From JBGRPZ01 sp041725955 (GTDB taxonomy: Bacteria > Bacteroidota > Bacteroidia > Bacteroidales > JBGRPZ01), in contig JBGRQE010000006.1 of NCBI GenBank assembly GCA_041725955.1, forward strand, positions 1 to 64,000: a stretch of 64,000 nt of DNA, in the 5' to 3' direction. Of this stretch, positions 34,950 to 44,069 are shown one piece after another (position 1 is the stretch's first letter; every line of letters begins with the position of its first letter). Under the pieces are notes generated by a model that was given only the letters and a program-made list of their open reading frames with translations, did not search any database and was not told the origin of the DNA. Made by a program: the position numbers and the translations under genes.

Positions 34950-34963
34950 TTGATTGTAATCAA
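34950..34963. promoter_or_regulatory. FNR/CRP-type palindrome
   Basis: TTGAT-TGTA-ATCAA is an exact match to the FNR half-site consensus TTGAT-N4-ATCAA. It lies 46 bases after the hypD stop, not upstream of the operon, so its target is unclear. Confidence 0.4.
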
Positions 34964-35009
34964 TTAAGGTGCTAATTGAAATGGGGTAAAGTGTTGATTA
35001 TGCTATGAC

Positions 35010-35155
35010 CTAGGAGGTTTCCGTCCAAAAGCTAGGAGGTTTTCATCCAAAAGCTAGGAGGTTTTCATCCAAAAGCTAGGAGGTTTTCATCCAAAAGCTA
35101 GGAGGTTTTTATCCAAAAGCTAGGAGGTTTTCATTCAAAAGCTAGGAGGTTTATA
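35010..35155. repeat. Seven 22-bp tandem repeats, each with AGGAGG
   Basis: The unit CTAGGAGGTTTTCATCCAAAAG recurs at exact 22-base spacing from 35010, 35032, 35054, 35076, 35098, 35120 and 35142. Middle copies are identical; the outer ones carry substitutions, and the last is partial. The period is not a multiple of three and stop codons occur, so it is non-coding. Every unit contains the Shine-Dalgarno core AGGAGG on the plus strand. The rest of the gap (34905-35246) holds no gene. Confidence 0.95.
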
Positions 35156-35246
35156 GTCTATAAAGAGATAGTGTGATGGAGATTTAAGGTAAGGGTGATC
35201 GTAATTAAGGTGGGTAATAGTGGTTCTTAGCTTTATTGAAATATAA

Positions 35247-35280
35247 AAAGGACTACCCTGAAGAAATTGAGTAGTCCTTT
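35247..35280 (-). terminator. Terminator of wecB
   Basis: A perfect 10-bp stem, AAAGGACTAC / GTAGTCCTTT, with a 14-base loop lies immediately after the wecB stop. A short T-rich tail follows on the minus strand. Confidence 0.65.
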
Positions 35281-35288
35281 CTATTATT

Positions 35289-36431
35289 TTATTTCAAAGT
35301 ATTCAATATCCTTTCACAAGCTTTACCATCACCATAAGGGTTTACAGCTTTAGCCATTTTCTGATATTCTTCTGTTGAAGATAATAGCTTACTTACATTA
35401 TCAACAATAGAGCTGATTGAAGTTCCTACAAGCTTAACAGTTCCAGCATCAACAGCTTCAGGTCTTTCAGTAGTATCTCGCATAACCAAAACAGGTTTTC
35501 CAAGTCCTGGAGCTTCTTCCTGAACTCCACCACTATCTGTAACTACCAAGTCGCATAACGACATTAGATGTACAAAAGGAAGATAGTCTAATGGATCGAT
35601 TAGATGAATATTATTTACATCGTTTAGTATTTCAAATACAGGCTTCTGCACATTTGGGTTGAGGTGTACAGGGTAGATAATATCTGTATCAGGATATTTA
35701 TTTGCAATTTCCTTAAGAGCAGTGCAAATGTCGATAAATCCTTGACCGAAGTTTTCTCTACGGTGACCAGTAACCAAAATTAAGCGTTTTTGCTTATTTC
35801 TATAAGTATCTAAAGGAAGATTTAGCTCGATAAACTTTTGTTCTAAAGCTTCACGTATTGATTCTTTTTCATCAATTTTATTCAGTACCAGATGAAGAGC
35901 ATCAATAACGGTATTTCCTGTTATATATACTTTTTCTGGATTTACATTTTCCTTAAGTAGATTATCTGAACTCATTTGAGTTGGCGCAAAATGAAATTCA
36001 GTCATTCTGCCAGTAAGCTGACGGTTCATCTCTTCTGGCCATGGGCTGTAAATATTATGAGTTCTTAGTCCGGCTTCAACGTGTCCAACAGGAATTTGCT
36101 GATAGAAAGCTGCAAGAGCAGAGGCAGTACTGGTTGTGGTGTCACCATGAACAAGAACAACATCAGGTTTTTCTTCCTTCAATACATCGCGCATACCCAA
36201 AAGCACTCTTGAAGTAATGTCGTATAAATCTTGCCCCGGTTTCATTAGATTTAAATCATGATCAGCTTTAATATCAAAAATCTGAAGCACTTGGTCTAGC
36301 ATTTCTCGGTGTTGTGCGGTAACACAAACTACAGTTTTGAAGTTTTCGGTATCTTTTTGGAAAGCTTTTACCAGAGGAGCCATTTTGATAGCCTCGGGGC
36401 GTGTACCAAAAACGAGCATTACTTTTTTCAT
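35289..36431 (-). CDS. wecB: UDP-N-acetylglucosamine 2-epimerase (non-hydrolysing)
   Basis: It interconverts UDP-GlcNAc and UDP-ManNAc for surface polysaccharides. VFGTRPEAIKMAPLV at the N-terminus, VHGDTTTS, GHVEAGLRT, VTGHRRENFG and TDSGGVQEEAPGLGKPVLVMRDTTERPEA are the diagnostic blocks. 380 aa, full length. A single gene; other nucleotide-sugar genes (rfbA, rfbC) lie on the same strand 6 kb away. Confidence 0.95.
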   Translation of the reverse strand: MKKVMLVFGTRPEAIKMAPLVKAFQKDTENFKTVVCVTAQHREMLDQVLQIFDIKADHDLNLMKPGQDLYDITSRVLLGMRDVLKEEKPDVVLVHGDTTTSTASALAAFYQQIPVGHVEAGLRTHNIYSPWPEEMNRQLTGRMTEFHFAPTQMSSDNLLKENVNPEKVYITGNTVIDALHLVLNKIDEKESIREALEQKFIELNLPLDTYRNKQKRLILVTGHRRENFGQGFIDICTALKEIANKYPDTDIIYPVHLNPNVQKPVFEILNDVNNIHLIDPLDYLPFVHLMSLCDLVVTDSGGVQEEAPGLGKPVLVMRDTTERPEAVDAGTVKLVGTSISSIVDNVSKLLSSTEEYQKMAKAVNPYGDGKACERILNTLK

Positions 36432-36539
36432 TCTTCTAAATTTTATTGTATGGGATAGAACTTCAGAGTGGGTATGTATTACAATACTACTTTTGAAGTT
36501 ATAACTCTAAAAATAAATAATCCTAATTCGTGAAAGCAA

Positions 36540-36584
36540 AAATAGGATTAAGATTTATGAATATCAAAAATCCTAATCCTATTT
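36540..36584 (-). terminator. Hairpin after ahcY
   Basis: AAATAGGATTA pairs with TAATCCTATTT and the stem continues inward with GATTT / AAATC. On the minus strand TTTTGCTTT follows. Confidence 0.55.
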
Positions 36585-36602
36585 ATTTAAAATAAGGTGA
36601 TA

Positions 36603-38024
36603 TTAGTATCTGTAATGTTCTGGTTTGTATGGGCCATCAACAGGAACGCCAATATAATCAGCTTGTTCTTTAGATAGTTTACTTAGTTTTACACCAATTT
36701 TTTCTAGGTGCAAACGGGCCACCTCTTCATCTAATTTCTTAGGTAGTCTGTAAACATCTACATCATATTTATTTTCCCAAAGATCGATTTGTGCTAAGGT
36801 TTGATTTGTAAATGAATTACTCATTACAAAAGAAGGGTGTCCTGTAGCGCAACCCAAGTTTACTAAGCGACCTTCTGCAAGTAGGAATATTGCATTTCCT
36901 GAAGGCAAAACAAACTTATCTACCTGAGGTTTGATATTTATCTTTTCAACACCCATATGATTTTCAAGAGCAGAAACCTGAATCTCGTTATCGAAGTGAC
37001 CAATATTACATACAATTGCCTGATCTTTCATGGCAAGCATATGATCCACTTTAATTACATCTTTGTTTCCTGTAGTAGTTACAAAAATATTTCCTTCAGG
37101 AAGGGCATCTTCAAATGTACTAACTTCAAAACCTTCCATAGCAGCCTGAAGGGCACAAATAGGGTCGATTTCAGTAACAATTACTCTTGCTCCATATGAA
37201 CGCATTGAGTGAGCGCAACCTTTACCTACATCACCGTAGCCCAGAACAATAACTACTTTTCCGGCAATCATTACATCAGTAGCTCTCTTTATACCATCGG
37301 CCAATGATTCTCTACAACCATAAAGGTTGTCAAATTTAGATTTGGTTACAGAATCATTCACGTTTATAGCAGGAAAAAGAAGTTCACCTCTTTCATGCAT
37401 TTGATATAATCTGTGCACTCCGGTAGTTGTTTCTTCCGAAACCCCTTGAATGTTTGCATGAGTGCGGGTCCAGTATTTATTATCTGCATTGAAAACAGTA
37501 GTAAGTTGCTTGATGATAGCAGCTTCTTCTGCATTTTCGGTTTCAGCATTTAATAGATCAGCATTTTTTTCAATATCAAGACCTTTATGTACCATTAAAG
37601 TAGCATCGCCACCGTCGTCTACAATTAAATTAGGTCCTTGACCATCAGGAAAGTTTAAGGCCTGGTAGGTGCACCACCAGTATTCTTCAAGGCTTTCACC
37701 CTTCCATGCAAAAACAGGAATCCCTGCTTCAGCAATGGCTGCGGCAGCATGATCTTGTGTAGAAAAAATATTACAGCTCGCCCATCTAACGTCTGCTCCT
37801 AAAGCAACAAGAGTTTCGATAAGAACCGCTGTTTGAATCGTCATATGTAACGATCCTGTAATCTTTGCTCCAGCCAGGGGCTTATTATCGCCATATTTCT
37901 CGCGAATAGCCATTAATCCTGGCATCTCCTTTTCCGCAATTTCTATTTCCTTACGTCCAAAGTCTGCGAGTTTAATATCTGCAATTTTGTAATCCACTTT
38001 ATCTCCAATTTTAATATTGCTCAT
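36603..38024 (-). CDS. ahcY: Adenosylhomocysteinase
   Basis: It hydrolyses S-adenosylhomocysteine to adenosine and homocysteine in the methyl cycle and uses tightly bound NAD. VIVLGYGDVGKGCAHSMR is the NAD-binding Rossmann loop. AKITGSLHMTIQTAVLIETL and NVNDSVTKSKFDNLYGCRESL contain the catalytic Lys/Asp region. The C-terminal LDEEVARLHLEKIGVKL ... DYIGVPVDGPYKPEHYRY is typical. 473 aa, which includes the insertion found in many bacterial forms. Monocistronic. Confidence 0.97.
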   Translation of the reverse strand: MSNIKIGDKVDYKIADIKLADFGRKEIEIAEKEMPGLMAIREKYGDNKPLAGAKITGSLHMTIQTAVLIETLVALGADVRWASCNIFSTQDHAAAAIAEAGIPVFAWKGESLEEYWWCTYQALNFPDGQGPNLIVDDGGDATLMVHKGLDIEKNADLLNAETENAEEAAIIKQLTTVFNADNKYWTRTHANIQGVSEETTTGVHRLYQMHERGELLFPAINVNDSVTKSKFDNLYGCRESLADGIKRATDVMIAGKVVIVLGYGDVGKGCAHSMRSYGARVIVTEIDPICALQAAMEGFEVSTFEDALPEGNIFVTTTGNKDVIKVDHMLAMKDQAIVCNIGHFDNEIQVSALENHMGVEKINIKPQVDKFVLPSGNAIFLLAEGRLVNLGCATGHPSFVMSNSFTNQTLAQIDLWENKYDVDVYRLPKKLDEEVARLHLEKIGVKLSKLSKEQADYIGVPVDGPYKPEHYRY

Positions 38025-38050
38025 GTTTCTTTTTTTTGAAATTGCAAGAA

Positions 38051-38058
38051 CAAATGTA
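38051..38058 (-). promoter_or_regulatory. Candidate -7 box for ahcY
   Basis: TACATTTG on the minus strand matches TAnnTTTG, 26 bases before the ATG. No clear -33 TTG. Confidence 0.45.
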
Positions 38059-38159
38059 AAGTTTTTTTGAATTTAATCTTGATAAAAGCTTTGTGTTTAA
38101 AGCTGATTCAATTGTATTGAACAGTATTATTTCTTGTTTGGAAAAATATTTGCTTGAAG

Positions 38160-40334
38160 TTATCTTTTTATAAATTTATAAATATTGAATTCTAAACCAT
38201 TGATGGTTCTTATTATATAAGTTCCTGCTTGTAAGTCTTTAATATATATATTCTTGCTGTTATTTCCTTCTACGATTTCTTTGTATATTATATTGCCATA
38301 TAGGTCTAATATTTCAATATGGAATGAAGTGCTACTGGCGTTTTTTAAGGTTATATTGCTAGAGGCAGGGTTTGGATATATATTGAAGTTATTATTCTTT
38401 TCTGAATTGATTATCTCTTCAATTTCAACTTTTGCATTACTCAATAAGGCGAAAGCATCAAGCTTGCCGTAACCCCACTTATTATTAGGTTTATCAAGGG
38501 TTCCTGTAAAATTATCTTTTACAGCACTTTTATAGATTAGATCTTTGATTTGCTGATGAGTAAGATTAGGGTTTTTCTCCAATAGAAGGGCTATAATTCC
38601 CGTTGCAACAGGAGCAGCCATTGATGTTCCACTTTGAATACAATGCTTTTTGTCTTGACTTATCTTTTCTGAGCCTACATCTTTAATAGACGAAGAAAGG
38701 GCAGACATAACATATTGTCCGGGTGCTGTAATTTCGGGTTTTATTCTTCCATCTATAGTTGGACCTTTAGAGGTAAAATCAGCATAATCGCTTGGAGTAT
38801 ATTCTGATTTATTTACTTTCCCATTTTTTGAATTCCATGAGTTTCTATTGATATAGGCACCTACGGCAAGAATGTTTTTTCCTGAAGCAGGAGCACCTAC
38901 AACAATATCGTTATTAAATTTCATGAATGAGTTGTCAACAGTAATATCCATTTCTTCTGGATTGTTGAAGCTATTTCCCGAATTTAACCAATAATGAACC
39001 AAGCCTTTTCCTTTGATATAAAACTTCATAAAAACAGGAGAAGGACTTTCTGCTTGTTTAGTTAATTTTACATTAAATTCATTTACTGTAGGATTTAACT
39101 TACTTACGGTTATGTCAATTATTACTTCTTCCCCATCAAAAGATATGGTTTTTGGAGTTCCTTCTTCTATATCTGAGATATTGAAATATTCCGACATCTC
39201 TAAATCTTCACCTGGATAGATTATTGTTTCTTTTTCATTTGCTTCAGTTCTATTTAAACCAAATGCGAATTTTAGATTTTTAGCATCTTTACTTTCGTAA
39301 GTTCCATAAATAAAGGTTATTTCAAGATAAATGTAATTATACATTTCTATTGTTTTTGAAAAAGTCCACGACCACATATTGTCATTATCTTCTTCTTTTT
39401 CCATATGGATTTGTTTATTTCCTTCATTTCCTGCGGCAGCAACAAAAAATTGACCTGGCCTTTGGGCAATTAATTCATCTATCATAACAGCAGATGCATC
39501 AGATCCATCATGAGGACAATTGTCGGTTCCATAACTTGCATTGATTACACATGGCTTTCCTAATTCTGCAGCTTTATCAAGAATGTATTTTACTGCTTCA
39601 GGCGATTTTGTACTTGTGAAGTCATATTTTACAATGATAATATCAGATTCTGGAGCTATGCCTAAATTTCCTGCTGCAATGCCAGCAACATGAGTTCCAT
39701 GGCCTCTGTTGTCAAATTGTTCTATTGTCGAATTGGGATTGTCTAAGTTTTCTTCGATTTGTTCTTTGGTCCATTCCGATCCATAAGAAAAGTTTTTAGG
39801 ACATTTTCCATTGTCTGCAGTTTGATCCCATAAGTATAAAATTCTTGATTTGCTAGGGTCTTTAGGATCTCGGAAATCTTCATGCTGAAGATCAATTCCA
39901 GTATCAATAATGCCCACAATAACACCCTTTCCTGTATAGGGTTGTTTTAGAGGCGATTCTCCATGAATAACTTTGTCTGTGTTTGTGTTTTCAATAGCTT
40001 TTTCGCTATAACATTTCATGGGTTTGCTTGAAATGATTTTTTCAGTAAACTTCTGGTTTGATAGTTCTTCCAGTTTATCTGAAGCAATTATTCCAGTCAG
40101 AAAGTTTGAAGAAACTGCATATACTTCACCACCTAGTCTTTTAATTTCTTCTTTCAATTGTTTAGTATCACCTTTTACAAAGATGTAAAGTTTTTCTGTT
40201 TTCCTTTCTTTCTTTAGAATATGAATCTTTTGCTTCAGTCCGCAATCATATTTAGAATAATCTTGACTGAATGCTGAGAAAAACGAGAGTAAAAGTGCCC
40301 CAATTAATAGATGTCTTTTCTTCATAATATTCAT
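38160..40334 (-). CDS. Secreted S8 (subtilisin-like) serine peptidase with T9SS sorting tail
   Basis: A signal peptide (MKKRHLLIGALLLSFFSAFSQ) is followed by a propeptide-like region. The catalytic domain has Asp144 (VGIIDTGIDLQHEDF), His212 (RGHGTHVAGIAAG) and the Ser block SGTSMAAPVATG. The oxyanion Asn is in AAAGNEGN. An insertion of about 180 residues between Asn and Ser is beta-rich. The final 75 residues (FNIYPNPASSNITLKN...GTYIIRTINGLEFNIYKFIKR) are a Por-type sorting domain. MNIMKKR allows two ATG starts; the second looks more like a natural signal peptide. A paralogue lies at 59 kb on the other strand. Confidence 0.92.
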   Translation of the reverse strand: MNIMKKRHLLIGALLLSFFSAFSQDYSKYDCGLKQKIHILKKERKTEKLYIFVKGDTKQLKEEIKRLGGEVYAVSSNFLTGIIASDKLEELSNQKFTEKIISSKPMKCYSEKAIENTNTDKVIHGESPLKQPYTGKGVIVGIIDTGIDLQHEDFRDPKDPSKSRILYLWDQTADNGKCPKNFSYGSEWTKEQIEENLDNPNSTIEQFDNRGHGTHVAGIAAGNLGIAPESDIIIVKYDFTSTKSPEAVKYILDKAAELGKPCVINASYGTDNCPHDGSDASAVMIDELIAQRPGQFFVAAAGNEGNKQIHMEKEEDNDNMWSWTFSKTIEMYNYIYLEITFIYGTYESKDAKNLKFAFGLNRTEANEKETIIYPGEDLEMSEYFNISDIEEGTPKTISFDGEEVIIDITVSKLNPTVNEFNVKLTKQAESPSPVFMKFYIKGKGLVHYWLNSGNSFNNPEEMDITVDNSFMKFNNDIVVGAPASGKNILAVGAYINRNSWNSKNGKVNKSEYTPSDYADFTSKGPTIDGRIKPEITAPGQYVMSALSSSIKDVGSEKISQDKKHCIQSGTSMAAPVATGIIALLLEKNPNLTHQQIKDLIYKSAVKDNFTGTLDKPNNKWGYGKLDAFALLSNAKVEIEEIINSEKNNNFNIYPNPASSNITLKNASSTSFHIEILDLYGNIIYKEIVEGNNSKNIYIKDLQAGTYIIRTINGLEFNIYKFIKR

Positions 40335-40349
40335 TTTTTTATAAAAAAG

Positions 40350-40409
40350 AACATCTAAGCTTAAGCTACCACTATAGTTTGATTTGTTGGCAGTTTAAGC
40401 TTAGATGTT
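40350..40409 (-). terminator. Terminator between the mannosidase and S8 protease genes
   Basis: A perfect 15-bp stem, AACATCTAAGCTTAA / TTAAGCTTAGATGTT, with a 30-base loop. CTTTTTTA follows on the minus strand, just before the protease start. Confidence 0.65.
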
Positions 40410-40460
40410 ATCAAATTTATATTAAAATTTCTATAGAAATAAATATTCTCTACAGATATC

Positions 40461-41909
40461 TTATTTCTTTAAGATTTTTTTGCGGAGTAGTCGAGGGAAT
40501 TTTTCATTTACATGAATAACCATTTCACCAAACAATCCATTTGCCCATGCAAACCATGCACGACTGTATTGAGAAGGGTCATTATTGTCGAACGATTCGT
40601 GCATAAATCCTGTATTGTTGTGAGTGGTTAAAAGATAATGTAAGCAACGCATAATCTCATCTTCATCTTCCGAAGTCATTGCTTGCATGGATAAACTCAT
40701 AGGCCAAATTTGATCTCTTCCAGTATGAGGACTTCCAATTCCTTTTGCTGCTGTTCCTTCAGAGTACCAGCCATTTTTTTTGCTTAATAAGAATTGTCGT
40801 GTATTATTATAGATTGGGTCGTTTCTGTCTACCAGCTCAAAATAAGGGAGAGAAAGTAAGCTGGGGCTATTGGCATCGTCCATAAGATTTTGATTCCCTA
40901 AGCCATCAAATTCATAGCAATATATTTTTCCGAATGAGGGATGATTATAAATTGCATAGTTTAAAAGGGCTTGTCTCACTTCATTGGCAAGGGTTCTTGC
41001 TTCGTCTGCAGTGGCAGGACTTTTGTTTGTGGCTGTTAGCATTACAGCAAGATTTTCCAATTGCTTTACTGCAAAAAAGTTGGAAGGAACCAAAAAGTTC
41101 CAGAGTGTGCTATCATCAGAAGGTCTAAAGCTAGAGCAAATTGCACCGCAGGGATAAAATGGGCGACCTAATCCATTATCGAAAGAGGTGTCGGTGGTTC
41201 TTGAAGTTTTTCTAGCATAAGAGTATGGAGTTCCTCCGTTTTTTCTTTGTTCGGTTTTAAATGTAGAGACAATGGTATTCATAGCATTCAACCAATCTTC
41301 ATCCATAAATGAAGTGTCTTGAGTTTCTTGCCAGTATCTGTATGCAAGACGAATTACATAGCATAATGAATCTACTTCCCATTTACGTTCAAAAACTCCA
41401 TTTTTAGCTCTGGGTTCATCATCAGGGAAGGAAGCGCAGAAATTATCTGTTGATTCGCAAAATGCATTTGCATAAGGATCAAGTAAAACACTAGCTGCAT
41501 GGCGGTTGATTAATCCCTTAATCATAGCAGAAAGCTTATCGTCTTTATTTACAAAAGGCATAAAAGGCCAAACTTGTGCAGAGGAATCTCTAAGCCAACA
41601 GGCGTGTATATCGCCAGTAATCACAAAAGTGTCGGGTTTCCCTTTAAATGTACCTTGAAAAACTGTAGTGTCGAGAGTATTGGGGAAGCAATTTCCAAAC
41701 ATCCACTTTAAGGTTTCGTCTTTGATTTGTGATTGGGTGTATTCGATATAATCGTCAATTACTCTACTTCTAAATTTACGTTCCTCTGGCTGTGGGCGAT
41801 TTGAAGGAATATCTTTTTCTCTAGCCATAGCTTTGTAAGACAATGAGGGAGCAACAGCGGCAGTAGCAGCAGATACTCCTAACACTTTTAAAAAATCTTT
41901 TCTTTCCAT
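40461..41909 (-). CDS. Glycoside hydrolase family 125 exo-alpha-1,6-mannosidase
   Basis: 482 aa. The N-terminus MERKDFLKVLGVSAATAAVA resembles a Tat-type leader with RK in place of RR, so export is likely. GH125 blocks: FVITGDIHACWLRDSSAQVWPF (general-acid Asp region), GRPFYPCGAICSSFRPSDD, DDANSPSLLSLPYF, GIGSPHTGRDQIWPM and the C-terminal FMHESFDNNDPSQYSRAWFAWANG. GH125 enzymes are metal-independent and remove alpha-1,6-mannose from N-glycans or mannans. It stands alone, without a SusCD pair. Confidence 0.93.
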   Translation of the reverse strand: MERKDFLKVLGVSAATAAVAPSLSYKAMAREKDIPSNRPQPEERKFRSRVIDDYIEYTQSQIKDETLKWMFGNCFPNTLDTTVFQGTFKGKPDTFVITGDIHACWLRDSSAQVWPFMPFVNKDDKLSAMIKGLINRHAASVLLDPYANAFCESTDNFCASFPDDEPRAKNGVFERKWEVDSLCYVIRLAYRYWQETQDTSFMDEDWLNAMNTIVSTFKTEQRKNGGTPYSYARKTSRTTDTSFDNGLGRPFYPCGAICSSFRPSDDSTLWNFLVPSNFFAVKQLENLAVMLTATNKSPATADEARTLANEVRQALLNYAIYNHPSFGKIYCYEFDGLGNQNLMDDANSPSLLSLPYFELVDRNDPIYNNTRQFLLSKKNGWYSEGTAAKGIGSPHTGRDQIWPMSLSMQAMTSEDEDEIMRCLHYLLTTHNNTGFMHESFDNNDPSQYSRAWFAWANGLFGEMVIHVNEKFPRLLRKKILKK

Positions 41910-42054
41910 AGGGGGTAGTCCTTGTATGACAAAATTTTGATGTACTCTTCAAGAGCACATAAGTTTATAAGTGTTTTCCAATTTTATCTTAAAATTATAA
42001 TTAATGATTGATATAAGACTGTTTTTAGTTGAGGTAGTTTTGTTTTTTAAATAA

Positions 42055-42091
42055 AAAAGCGACTTTGCCATTTTTTGGCAAAGTCGCTTTT
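42055..42091 (-). terminator. Terminator of the rfbA-rfbC unit
   Basis: A perfect 16-bp stem, AAAAGCGACTTTGCCA with its complement, and a T5 loop. TTTTTTA follows on the minus strand. Confidence 0.9.
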
Positions 42092-42128
42092 ATATGTTTT
42101 AAGCTACTTTAGCTATTCTAGAATAAAA

Positions 42129-42671
42129 TTACCATTTGATTTCAGAGAAATTATAGTTCTTTTTATCTTTTTCCGAAAGCTTTATGTCTTCACTTGGAAT
42201 ACGCCAGTCGATAGCTAGTTCCGGATCATTATATTTAATACCCATTTCCTGATCGGGGTAGTAATAATTGTCACATTTATAGGAGAAAACGGCATAATCA
42301 CTTAATACAACAAATCCATGAGCAAAGCCACGGGGAACATACATCTGATGTTTGTTTTTTTCGGAAAGTACAGCTGCAACATGTTGTTTAAATGTTGGTG
42401 AATTGGGTCTAATATCTACAGCTACATCTAGCACTTCTCCAACAATAACTCTAACTAACTTTGCTTGAGCGTAGCCATCTTTCTGACTGTGTAATCCTCT
42501 AAGTACACCATATAATGAAGAAGATTCGTTGTCTTGAACGAAATTTATATTTCCAATTTCTTTTTTGAAAATGTCCTCTCTATAGGTTTCAGCAAAATAA
42601 CCTCTGTGATCACCAAATATTTTGGGCTGAATAATCTTAACTTCTGGGATTTCAGTATCTATTATTTTCAT
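42129..42671 (-). CDS. rfbC: dTDP-4-dehydrorhamnose 3,5-epimerase
   Basis: Third enzyme of dTDP-L-rhamnose synthesis, a cupin. GDHRGYFAETYRED, VLRGLHSQKDGYAQAKLVRV (catalytic His), VLDVAVDIRPNSPTF and YVPRGFAHGFVVLSD are conserved. 180 aa. It overlaps the end of rfbA by 4 bases (ATGA-type coupling). rfbB and rfbD are not in the window. Confidence 0.95.
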   Translation of the reverse strand: MKIIDTEIPEVKIIQPKIFGDHRGYFAETYREDIFKKEIGNINFVQDNESSSLYGVLRGLHSQKDGYAQAKLVRVIVGEVLDVAVDIRPNSPTFKQHVAAVLSEKNKHQMYVPRGFAHGFVVLSDYAVFSYKCDNYYYPDQEMGIKYNDPELAIDWRIPSEDIKLSEKDKKNYNFSEIKW

Positions 42672-43546
42672 TTGTCATCTAGAATTCGTTTCAGGTAGTT
42701 TCCGTACTGATTGTTTTTCTGTAGTTGAATATGCTCTGCGAGTTTGTTCTTATCGATAAAACCCTTTCTGTATGCTATTTCTTCAAGGCAAGCAACTTTT
42801 AAGCCTTGTCTTTTTTCAATAGTTTCGATAAATGAAGCCGCATGCAGAAGAGATTCGTGTGTTCCTGTGTCGAGCCAAGCAAACCCTCGACCCAAGATAG
42901 AACAGTGTAGTTTTTGTTCTTTTAAGTATTTTTCATTTACAGAAGTAATTTCTAGTTCTCCGCGTTTTGATGGTTTTACATTTTTTGCAATTTCAATTAC
43001 AGAGTTCGGATAGAAATACAGTCCTACAATGGCGTAATTTGATTTTGGATTGGCCGGTTTCTCTTCGACAGATAAAACATTTCCTTTAGTGTCAAATTCA
43101 GCTACTCCATATCTGTTTGGATCATTGACGTAATAGCCAAAAACAACAGCTTTATCTTCTTTTGAAGTTATATTTGCACTTTTTTGCAGAAGTTCGCTAA
43201 ATCCATATCCGTAAAAGATATTGTCTCCAAGAACCAAGCAAACATCATCATCTCCAATAAAGTCCTCTCCCAGAATAAAGGCTTGCGCCAGTCCGTCGGG
43301 CGATGGTTGTTCGATATATGAGAACTTCATACCCCATTGCGATCCGTCTTTCAGGAGTTTTTTATATAGCGGAAGGTCTTCGGGAGTTGAGATAATCAAG
43401 ATCTCTTTTATTCCTGCAAGCATAAGAGTTGACAGAGGATAAAAAATCATCGGTTTATCATAAATCGGAAGTAGTTGTTTTGATACCACCTGAGTAACCG
43501 GATATAGTCGAGATCCTGCCCCCCCGGCAAGAATAATTCCTTTCAT
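42668..43546 (-). CDS. rfbA: Glucose-1-phosphate thymidylyltransferase
   Basis: It makes dTDP-glucose, the first step to dTDP-rhamnose. MKGIILAGGAGSRLYPVTQV is the nucleotide-binding loop. KQLLPIYDKPMIFYPLSTLM, GDNIFYGYGF, VEEKPANPKSNYAIVGLYFY and RGFAWLDTGTHESLLHA follow in the usual order. 292 aa. Translationally coupled to rfbC. Located 33 bases after the basic lipoprotein gene, so it may be cotranscribed with it. Confidence 0.96.
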   Translation of the reverse strand: MKGIILAGGAGSRLYPVTQVVSKQLLPIYDKPMIFYPLSTLMLAGIKEILIISTPEDLPLYKKLLKDGSQWGMKFSYIEQPSPDGLAQAFILGEDFIGDDDVCLVLGDNIFYGYGFSELLQKSANITSKEDKAVVFGYYVNDPNRYGVAEFDTKGNVLSVEEKPANPKSNYAIVGLYFYPNSVIEIAKNVKPSKRGELEITSVNEKYLKEQKLHCSILGRGFAWLDTGTHESLLHAASFIETIEKRQGLKVACLEEIAYRKGFIDKNKLAEHIQLQKNNQYGNYLKRILDDK

Positions 43547-43578
43547 ATATAGTTAATTTTAAGACTTGTTAATAATTG

Positions 43579-44013
43579 TCATCCAGCCCATTCGTCTCTG
43601 CTGTTCTTTGATTTACGGCGTTTTTGATATTTTGATTTATTTCGTCCGAATAACCAATCCCAGAAGGATCTATGGGGATTTGTTTTTCTTTTTCTATTTA
43701 AGTTCTTATTTCTTTTTTTATAACTTTTCATAGAGGCTTTTGTACTTTTATGTTGCATTTTATAATGCCTCTTTAAGCCTTTTTCATATTCCTTCCATTC
43801 CTTACTTTTCTTTTTCTCTCTATCTGCTTTTAATGCAGCTTTTGTGTTCTTTCTTTCTTCTTTTTTAAACGCTTTTCTTGCTTTGGTTTCATCCTTTACC
43901 TGGCTTCTTCTCATTTGCCTATAGGGGCCCTCGGGAGCACAAGACAGTATGCAGTAAAAAAAGAAGAGGAACATTCCTAGCTTTAGGGTGTTCCTATAAT
44001 TTAGTTGCTTCAT
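43579..44013 (-). CDS. Small, very basic putative lipoprotein
   Basis: 144 aa. The N-terminal hydrophobic segment ends in a lipobox (FYCILSCAPEGPYRQ), so the mature protein starts at an acylated Cys. The rest is about 40 per cent Lys and Arg, with few hydrophobic residues except HRSFWDWLFGRN near the C-terminus. No known domain. The strong positive charge in the envelope suggests contact with LPS, nucleic acid or peptidoglycan, which is speculation. Followed closely by rfbA. Confidence 0.75.
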   Translation of the reverse strand: MKQLNYRNTLKLGMFLFFFYCILSCAPEGPYRQMRRSQVKDETKARKAFKKEERKNTKAALKADREKKKSKEWKEYEKGLKRHYKMQHKSTKASMKSYKKRNKNLNRKRKTNPHRSFWDWLFGRNKSKYQKRRKSKNSRDEWAG

Positions 44014-44069
44014 TTTGGATTTAATATTATTTATTATTGCAAGTAGTAAGTTATATTTTACAGAAGCAT

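Noticed and set aside
35010..35155. 22-bp repeats as a CRISPR array
   Set aside because: The units are contiguous, with no unique spacers, and no cas genes are nearby.
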